A stretch of DNA of 64,000 bases from assembly GCA_031213475.1 (NCBI GenBank), contig JARUPZ010000035.1, positions 529,501 through 593,500 of the forward strand, in the 5' to 3' direction. The DNA is from Nereocystis luetkeana. Its lineage: Eukaryota > Sar > Phaeophyceae > Laminariales > Laminariaceae. The notes beneath the pieces were generated by a model that saw only the letters and a program-made list of their open reading frames with translations, was not told where the DNA came from and made no database searches. The position numbers and the translations under genes are program-made. Below are positions 57,331 to 64,000 of the stretch, piece by piece; the first letter of the stretch is position 1; every line of letters starts with the position of its first letter.

Positions 57331-58541
57331 AGGCAACCTGCTTGCAGTAGTTGGTCCCTCGGCCCATACTGCCTTACACTTAACAGTAAGTCCTCAGCTG
57401 AGGAAGGAACTCACCGTCGGTCAGAAATATTTTTGGCAAAAAACAAGATGCTCGTACGGACGTGCCGTTGCCGTATATATCACGCGTCTACTATATACTT
57501 GATACGCTAGTTTTTGTGTGGGGATGCGTGCTTTGGTAGGAGACCCAGAAAAACTGGCTCCATGTAAGTAAGAAGGAAAAAATGACAAATTGACCGCTGT
57601 CCACGTGCAAGCCACGGGCCCTGTCTGTTCGCTTGTTCTACCAGTCTGCCAGCACCTTTCCGTGCGGTATCCACTGGGTAGTCCCACAAGCGCGATCAAC
57701 CAAACAGTGCCCGCTGCTGCTGTCGAAGCGACTAAGTACTACTGATACACACCCAGCCGAAGAGTATAAACCATGACGCCTACTCGAAATTCTCTCTACA
57801 ACAATAAACTGCAGATTATTATCATATCTCGGTTCCCGATCTCTAATAATATTTTCCGTTGTTAACCCGACAAAGGCAATCGATCGCATGGCCTCGGTGT
57901 AGGCAGGTACAGTAGGTCTGTAAGTGTAACGAAAACGATTTGTATGGGGGGAGGAAAAAACGCTGGGTAGTACAGGATTACTAGTTCCTCGCTTAGGAAG
58001 CCCCCACCAATCAGAAATATTTGCCTCACAAGGCGAAAAGGGCGCGTGCTACGATAGGGGTAGCACCTACCAGGTACATTTTGGGGGAGGCTCCTCGCTC
58101 GAGGAGTTCCATACCTCAATCCCTGCAGTAACGAAAAATCTGACGCTGTCGTAAATGTGTACCTGGTACCAGGTAAGCTCACAGTCCGCGATGACAAAAT
58201 CTCATGGCCCAAGAGCTAAATATATAACGAAAACGTCATCGTGCAAACACAAACGGGACATCCGCTACTTCCTCGGGTGAGGAGGCCGGCCACAGCCAGG
58301 AGAATTTCGGCCAAAAAGTGCTAGAGACGTGTTTTGTATCGGCGCGCGTCAAAAGTGCTACCTACCTACGACCCCTCTCAATATCGTTGAACGCGTGAGG
58401 GGACCCCGAAAGAGGTGCTGACCGAGGACGCCCAAAATAAAATGCCGTCTACTCCAGACACATTTTGTTTTTTTACAGAGCGCGTGTATACCTCACATAT
58501 ATAGAACACGCAAGATACCTACCTACCACAGCCTCTCTGGG
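57331..58541. other. No recognised gene
   Basis: Minus-strand frames at 57421-57889 and 57862-58212 have no known motifs. A TACCTGGTACCAGGTA palindrome is at 58160. Confidence 0.4.
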
Positions 58542-59165
58542 ATGGATTCTGAAACGCCACCGGCCGTGTTCCTCTGGAACAAGGTGGGTATATACACACA
58601 CACGCGAAAACGGTGGGGCTCTGGAAAAGTCTCTTGGAGATATTCCCATAAGGGACTCGTCTCTGGGCGCTTGAATTCTCCCTATACGATTGCGGAGAAA
58701 ATTTGCGTTGGAATTTCGCCCGAGGCGGGTGTGTGTGTCATCTTGAGAGTTGTATACGGTAGTAAGGGGGTGTTGAGATACTCCATAGTGTACGATAAGC
58801 TTGCTTGTACCACTCTGTACGTAAATATAAGGAGCCGGGTGGGATTTTTCTTATTATTACCCGAACGGCCCATACGTAAAAGCGTTGACGGTGGTCGTGG
58901 CGGTGACGGCAACCCAACCGCGTTGCAATCAAACCCAAATACTAAAATCGATGTTCCAAGTGTCAACATGAAAATAATCACCGAGGAAAACGAAACACAT
59001 CTAAGGCAGGGAAAGAGGGAATTAATATCGGAGGCATACGCTGCTATGTTATCAAAACGGCTGGAAGGCCTAAGACGATCGTGGACCTCAGAGATGCTAT
59101 ATCGTAGTGGAAAACCTGAGTCAAGAATGAAGAGCTGGCCCCTGTCCTTTCGTTTTGGTTGTTGA
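58542..59165 (+). other. Unassigned 207-residue open frame
   Basis: ATG at 58542 (MDSETPPAVFLWNKV), stop TGA 59163. The C-terminal 70 residues look helical and charged (EENETHLRQGKRELISEAYA), the middle holds GVCVILRVVYG, which recurs weakly in the decayed tandem at 63300-63560 on the minus strand. A similar LTR start (GGGTGGGCTAATGTGATATGG) lies at 59609, so it could be remnant retroelement coding. No domain identified. Confidence 0.25.
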
Positions 59166-60031
59166 GTCACCCCACGGTAGGGGTTGCACGGTTTGGGCCT
59201 AAGGTTTTTGACCAATTGAGTTCCTTTAGAGAGGAACTACCAGTTATGATAAAAATTGCACTTGTGTATTCGTTTTAGGACTAGCGCATACAAGTACCTG
59301 TCGGGTGGCACGAACGAATTTCTTCCAAGTGCTGTATCGGGTGATGTATTGAAAGCTCCTAATGTGAGGGACTCAGGAACGTCTGGTGCACCCCTACTGT
59401 GGGATGGCTCTGTTGCCCCCTTTTTCAGCGGGCGCTTCTGACAATAATCCTGTCCGTGACGCCTAGGCCTTACTACGAGGTGTGGCGGACTCTTTAGCCT
59501 CCTTTCGTCGTTTCGAATAGCCCCATCTTCACCTCCTTTCCCGGTCTTTTCGGGTGAACCCGTTATCATCCATCGACCGTCGTGTGGTCTGCACATACGA
59601 CTATCCAGGGTGGGCTAATGTGATATGGAGTAGTATTGGACTATAGAATGGTTATGGCATAGCCGTAGTATCAAAGCCTTGTGACACCCGAAGAGTATTC
59701 CCGGGGCTCTGAAATTTCCCATGTAGTACAAAGGTCAGGATAGCCGGCAGGAGAAGAGTAGACAAGCGCCCGAGGAAAGGTCCTCGGAGAGGTGTCTTTA
59801 CCCGTCTAGCGGGTTAATAGAAGGAGAGCAGAGCAGGCTTGATGTCTTGAATTAAGTCCCTATCAAATCGCTCCCAACTGCTCCCTTCCATCTCCCATGA
59901 TGAGGGCGATGAAAACGATGCGAGAAGTCTCCCGAACAAGAGAAGCTGCCTTCCAAGCCAGTTCCGATATTTCCTGTCTTCCATTCCCGTACCTCTATAC
60001 TCGGGCTCTATTACAACGGACTGCCCTCGAT

Positions 60032-60125
60032 CCTCTTCAGATCTGCAGTCCCGTTTAGGGAACAAAACACTCAAATTTCCAAGTAGTTTGTTCCCAAAAC
60101 GGGCGTGCAGTCCTAAAAGGTATAA
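60032..60125. mobile_element. MITE family B, complete copy
   Basis: TCTGCAGTCCCGTTTAGGGA and TCCCAAAACGGGCGTGCAGT arms with CTCAAATTTCCAAG centre, just downstream of the minus-strand gene's stop. Confidence 0.8.
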
Positions 60126-60265
60126 TTAAGTGTATGTGTGATGGTATAATGTACCACGTAGCCATGTAGCGATAAGATGGTACGTACATAGCCGTATGTA
60201 AAATATCTTGTTTCCGTGCCTCACATCGTGCTTCACGCCCGCACAGCAGCGTTTACTTTCACCTC

Positions 60266-63225
60266 CTACGCAGCAATTGGGGTTTGGGGTGCAACGAGAA
60301 TTTTGGCCAGGACAGCACCGCCCCCGCCCCCGCCCCCCCCCTGACGACCACTACGCCATGTGTCCCCCGCTGCCCCGGTGGACGAAGAGGAGGAAGTTGG
60401 CGCTGCTGGTGCTGCTGTAGTCGGGCCGCTACCCTGCGGACCCCCCTGCGCCTGCTTGGCTTGCTGCGCCTGCTCTCGCTGTTGGGCGCCGTGGGGGTTC
60501 TCGACGGGCTCACCGCCGTCTGCTCTACTGCTACCGCTATTACCGCTATTACCGCTATTACTGCTGCTACTACTACTACTACTCCTATTCCTACATCCAC
60601 TAGTGGTCGTCTTAGCCTTGGTTTTTCTTTTGTGCTGGTTGTCCAAGACTGCTGTGGGTGATGAAACGGCGGGTCGCAGCGTGGAAGAAGGTGGGGCGGG
60701 GGAGGGGGGGGGGGGCTGCTGTCCGGACCCGGCATCGACCACCCTAACAGCGTCGCTACCGAAAGCCTCCTTAACCTTGTCCTGGTACTCCGATTTCACG
60801 TGGCGCGCGATAGTGTCCTTCAAATATGGTCACGGTCGACGAGTTACAGGGGAGGAAGGGGGTGGGTTGTACTTATGTCATGAATGGCCTCGTACGTACG
60901 ACCATAGACCCCTCGCATCCCGACAATGCCGGGGCGGAGTATATCGGGTTTCACCGACCGGGCATACACCCTGCTTGCACCAACCAAGGGCGAACCACCG
61001 TGAGGTGTTGGGCGAGTCGCACAAGGGGTGAGCTGCATCCTACGAAGAGCCACCTTGTGGGGCGGACTTTCTTGCATATATGGACGGCAGCGTCGAACAA
61101 ACTTATCTGTTTTCTTGCGAAGCCACTTCCGGAGGAAATAATGGGGGGCACGCGGGGGGGGAAGGGGTTACACCAACGTACAGGACGCCTACGAATAACG
61201 CCAGTACTGGCAGCCCTCCCGAACAATAATGAAGAAAAAAATTGAGTCCGTAACCGTTCTATATATCGGGACACGCACACACACCTGTATCGTCCCCTCG
61301 ATCTCTCCATACGGTAGGACGAAGCGCGTGTATCTCGACCTCGTCCGGTAGTTTTGAGGGTCGCTGAACATGTGCATCTCCTCCTGCGGGCAGGCCAACA
61401 TCCTCTTTACGTCACAGCTGCTCACGAACGGAGGGCGAGAAGTTTCCTGGAAATAATGCGGCGCCAGGCAGTGGGCCCCACGAAGAGGAGAATGGGGGGG
61501 CGGGGGGCGGGAGGGGGGCGTCTATCAGATTCTTCTTAATGTCCCAGCTGTTGACAAACGGGGTGAGAAACTTCCTGCTTTATGCGGTGCCAGAGTAGTG
61601 CACCCCACCATAAAAGGATGGTGGGGGGCGTGGGTCGAGGGGGGCGGGAGAGGCTAGTCGGGAGGGGGGGGGGCAATCGATCTGTCGTTTTTTGCGTCCT
61701 TTGGCGTTTTTAGCGAACGGTTGATGACTAACGACAAGCACGGTGGGAGGCGGGACGAAATGGAAGCAGAAAAAAGAAAACTATGCTATACAGGAGGTCG
61801 CGGTTTGACCCCTTGACTGCCCGCCTTGACCGCCCCCTACACTAAAGCTAGTATGTTAATATCAACACACGCCTTGACTGACTGACTGATCGGTCCCGTA
61901 CACTAAAGCTCGGACGCCTCGGACACATCACGATCTACTGTATAAGATGATCTATTAATAAACCCCCAACCTGACGTTAAATGAGATGCTGTGCAGGATC
62001 TGTGTAAGTACAGATCTTACCCAGGACACATGCCCTAGCTGCAGATGATGTATGTGGCTCCCACCCGGCAACGTGAGCTAGATCATACAGACCAGGCGTA
62101 TATCTGCCGAGAAGGATCTAGATCACCAAGTGGGAATGATCTGTAGATGATCTGTCGATGATCTGTAGAGTTTGTACATGATCGGTCCGAGGTGTGAAAG
62201 CAGCTTGTACATTAGCCCTCTTGGGGGCTTCAGAGGCGAAAATTGACGATATAAAGTGACGACTATACTAGAAATATTAATACAGTTATAGTACAGTAGC
62301 CGCGGCCGCTGCATGATTAAGGGATTGTATACAAATTGACGTCCGCAAGTACGTAGCAATACAAGGAGTCGTGTACGGTAAGGGGCGCAACATGTTCCTA
62401 TACACCCGTGCTGCTGGGCGCTCACGCTGCTCCTACACAGATGGTTGACAATACCAAAGATACCAACCATTGTTCTGGTCGCTACACATCTCCGAGTCCC
62501 TAAAGGAATAGGGCCCAACATAGGCCCTGACGCGCCCAAAATGCCGGTTTCCTACTGGTAGCACCTTTGAACAACAGGGTGTAACGACTTGGCAAAAAGT
62601 CGATGGGAATCGACGAGCAGCTGGAATGCTGAACCCTACCCGCGATCGAAACGAAGACAAGCGACGGGGGGGGGGGGGGGAGGGAAGACACCTGTAACCA
62701 CGTTTTGTCCAACACGCCGCTGAGGTAAGTAACCCTCCCATCAGCTGGAAAGTAAAAGTGATGGATGAAAAAACGTAGTCGGAGGCGTGCGTCGATCCCT
62801 TTGGTGGTCTCTGCGCGTACGACCAGGTGACCGGACAGGAGTGGAGGGGTTCTCGTCCCAATCCCATGACTTCGATACATGCAGTGGCGGTCGTTGTGTT
62901 GTATTGAATGGGGAGAGTTATCTGAAGTGATGGCCCTCGCACGTACATATTTCCCGGTTTATGTCTGTCGTATTTTAGATGAACAACATCAAAACCAAGA
63001 ACACCCAACACCACAACAGAAACATCGACAACAGCGACGACAACAACATCGCACACAAAGAGCAACGCCACCACTACCGACGAAACTCCTTCACCGGCCT
63101 CTCACCATCATATACTCGGACTGATCGCGAATGATGTGCTGCCTTCGGTAGGAATTGAGGAGGTCCTTCAGGAACCTGTCCCGCACCGCTTCGTCCACCA
63201 GCCGTCGCCCTCGTCGCCCGTGATC
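60266..63225 (-). CDS. Unrecognised spliced protein, three minus-strand exons
   Basis: Exons 63225-63106 (40 codons), 61446-61285 (54 codons) and 60817-60266 (183 codons plus TAG), all phase 0 with CAG/AAG acceptors and GTGAGA/GTGTGT donors. Exon a is a charged helix (RDRFLKDLLNSYRRQHIIRD). Exon b has PQEEMHMFSDPQNYRTR then RYTRFVLPYGEIEGTIQ. Exon c opens with ARHVKSEYQDKVKEAFGSD and continues as a disordered Pro/Ser/Gln/Gly tail ending VAPQTPIAA. I do not recognise the family. Symmetric phases mean an exon between a and b could be missed in the 1.66-kb intron, and the 5' end probably lies beyond 64000. The start codon is not seen. Confidence 0.6.
60865..61080 (-). repeat. Dispersed repeat family A, near-full copy
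   Basis: Reverse-orientation copy spanning almost the whole unit, in an intron of the minus-strand gene. Landmarks ACCATAGACCCCTCGCATCC and GGGTGAGCTGCATCCTACG. Confidence 0.8.
61495..61610 (-). repeat. Decayed copy of exon b start plus adjoining intron
   Basis: TTAATGTCCCAGCTGTTGAC and GTGAGAAACTTCCTG, then ATGCGGTGCCAGAGTAGTGC, mirror 61405-61485 (TTTACGTCACAGCTGCTCAC, GCGAGAAGTTTCCTG, ATGCGGCGCCAGGCAGTGGG). It lies upstream of the functional exon on the minus strand. Confidence 0.75.
61960..62185 (-). repeat. Dispersed repeat family D, long copy
   Basis: GAGATGCTGTGCAGGATCTG, TAAGTACAGATCTTACCCAG and a (GATCTGTAGAT)n-like end. In the large intron of the minus-strand gene. Confidence 0.75.
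62580..62775 (+). mobile_element. tRNA-derived SINE family H, 5'-truncated copy
   Basis: Starts within the body (CGACGAGCAGCTGGAATGCT) and keeps CACCTGTAACCACG and the tail GTAAAAGTGATG. A poly-G run replaces the GGGAGAAGGG box. Located in an intron of the minus-strand gene. Confidence 0.75.
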
Positions 63226-64000
63226 CTGCCGGTTACAAAACAAAAACCGCCCCCGCGGACGAGATGGCGACCAGACGACCCCCGGAGTATTCGACAGGTC
63301 AGGCGCATGTTTACTCCGTAGAACACGCAAAATAGCACACCCCTGGTTGGGGGCACAAGCCGTGTAACGCTCAACATAATACACCCCCCCCTGGCAAGGT
63401 ATCACGCCCCCCTGGCTGCACACACCGTAGTAGAACAGGTAAGACAGCACACACCCTGGCTGGAACACACCGCAAATAGTGGAACGCGCAAGAAAAAATA
63501 ACACCCCCCCCTGACTGTGCATACGGAATGACACGCGGAGAATAACACACACACCCCGAGGACGAATCTTTTTCCTGAGCTCTGGTTTCCCCCTATAACC
63601 AGATGAGGGGGGTGGGGGGGGGTGCACTCGACAGGAGAGATGTACCCGACCTCATGCATGGCCGCAGTCGTATGACCATAGACCCTCGCATCCCTACAGT
63701 GCCGGGACTGAGCACGTCGGGTTTTTACCGACCAGGCAGACATTGATTGCACCATGCGTGGTGGGAGGGGGGGGGGAGGGGGGAGGCACACATAATGAAA
63801 GTGGAATGTGTTTTTTTTGCAAGATTCAGTTGCCGTCGAGATTCTTCCCGTGGACGCATTCATACATATTTATTCGCGGCGTTTGAACTTCCCCCGTTGT
63901 CGAGACATTTTGGGTTTGGACAAATCGTCCGCCGAGGGGGACGCGTTTTTTTATCTCGCGTGCTAAATAGTAAATAATATGATACCCGGTATCTTGCGCC
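63226..64000. other. Window end: decayed tandem repeat and repeat A
   Basis: 63300-63560 read on the minus strand is a run of ~40-base units around CAGGGGGGTGTTATT and GCGTGTTCTAC, mostly in one open frame but of repeat origin. Then repeat family A (63623-63775) and a G-rich run. No upstream exon of the minus-strand gene was identified here. Confidence 0.5.
63623..63775 (-). repeat. Dispersed repeat family A, partial copy
   Basis: Carries GTATGACCATAGACCCTCGC and the adjoining CAGTGCCGGGACTGAGCACG, followed by a G-rich tract near the window end. Confidence 0.75.

Noticed and set aside
63091-63627. 178-residue minus-strand frame as a single protein
   Set aside because: Its N-terminal two thirds is a decayed tandem repeat; only the end (63225-63106) is a credible exon with splice sites.

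Overview
Eukaryotic nuclear DNA. The genes are interrupted by long introns with clear GT/GC-AG boundaries, there are no operons, and most of the window is mobile-element debris, microsatellites and G/C homopolymers. Intron-rich genes among tyrosine-recombinase, Ty3-type LTR, LINE and SINE relics would fit a stramenopile, most likely a brown alga. That placement is inference; no taxonomic marker was found.

Three spliced genes are supported. (1) On the + strand, <254-11596, is the C-terminal two thirds of an eIF4G-type translation initiation scaffold (half MIF4G, RGG linker, MA3, W2-like end) in ten exons whose phases agree, apart from one extra base in a G-tract. (2) On the + strand, 28684-31697, is a two-exon F-box/leucine-rich-repeat-like protein. 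(3) On the - strand, 63225-60266, are at least three phase-0 exons of a protein I do not recognise, probably continuing beyond the window edge.

Between them: 15016-19900 is a Ty3-type LTR retroelement with a dead integrase and an inverted third LTR, inserted in a small TIR element. 19925-28300 is repeats, including about 0.9 kb of (TAG)n. 40029-45632 is a nested set: an 810-bp element inside a Harbinger-like element, which itself lies in the terminal inverted repeat of a tyrosine-recombinase element. 49000-50950 is a LINE reverse-transcriptase relic split by a 958-bp palindrome carrying tRNA-like A/B boxes. 53500-56300 mixes 162-bp repeats, tRNA-derived SINEs and a small palindromic MITE.

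The most unusual signals are decayed copies of exon edges inside introns of two unrelated genes, the nested tyrosine-recombinase element with a 228-bp coding unit amplified three times in frame, and the tRNA-like palindrome with a readable empty site. All coordinates and splice calls come from reading the sequence; no alignment or database search was run.
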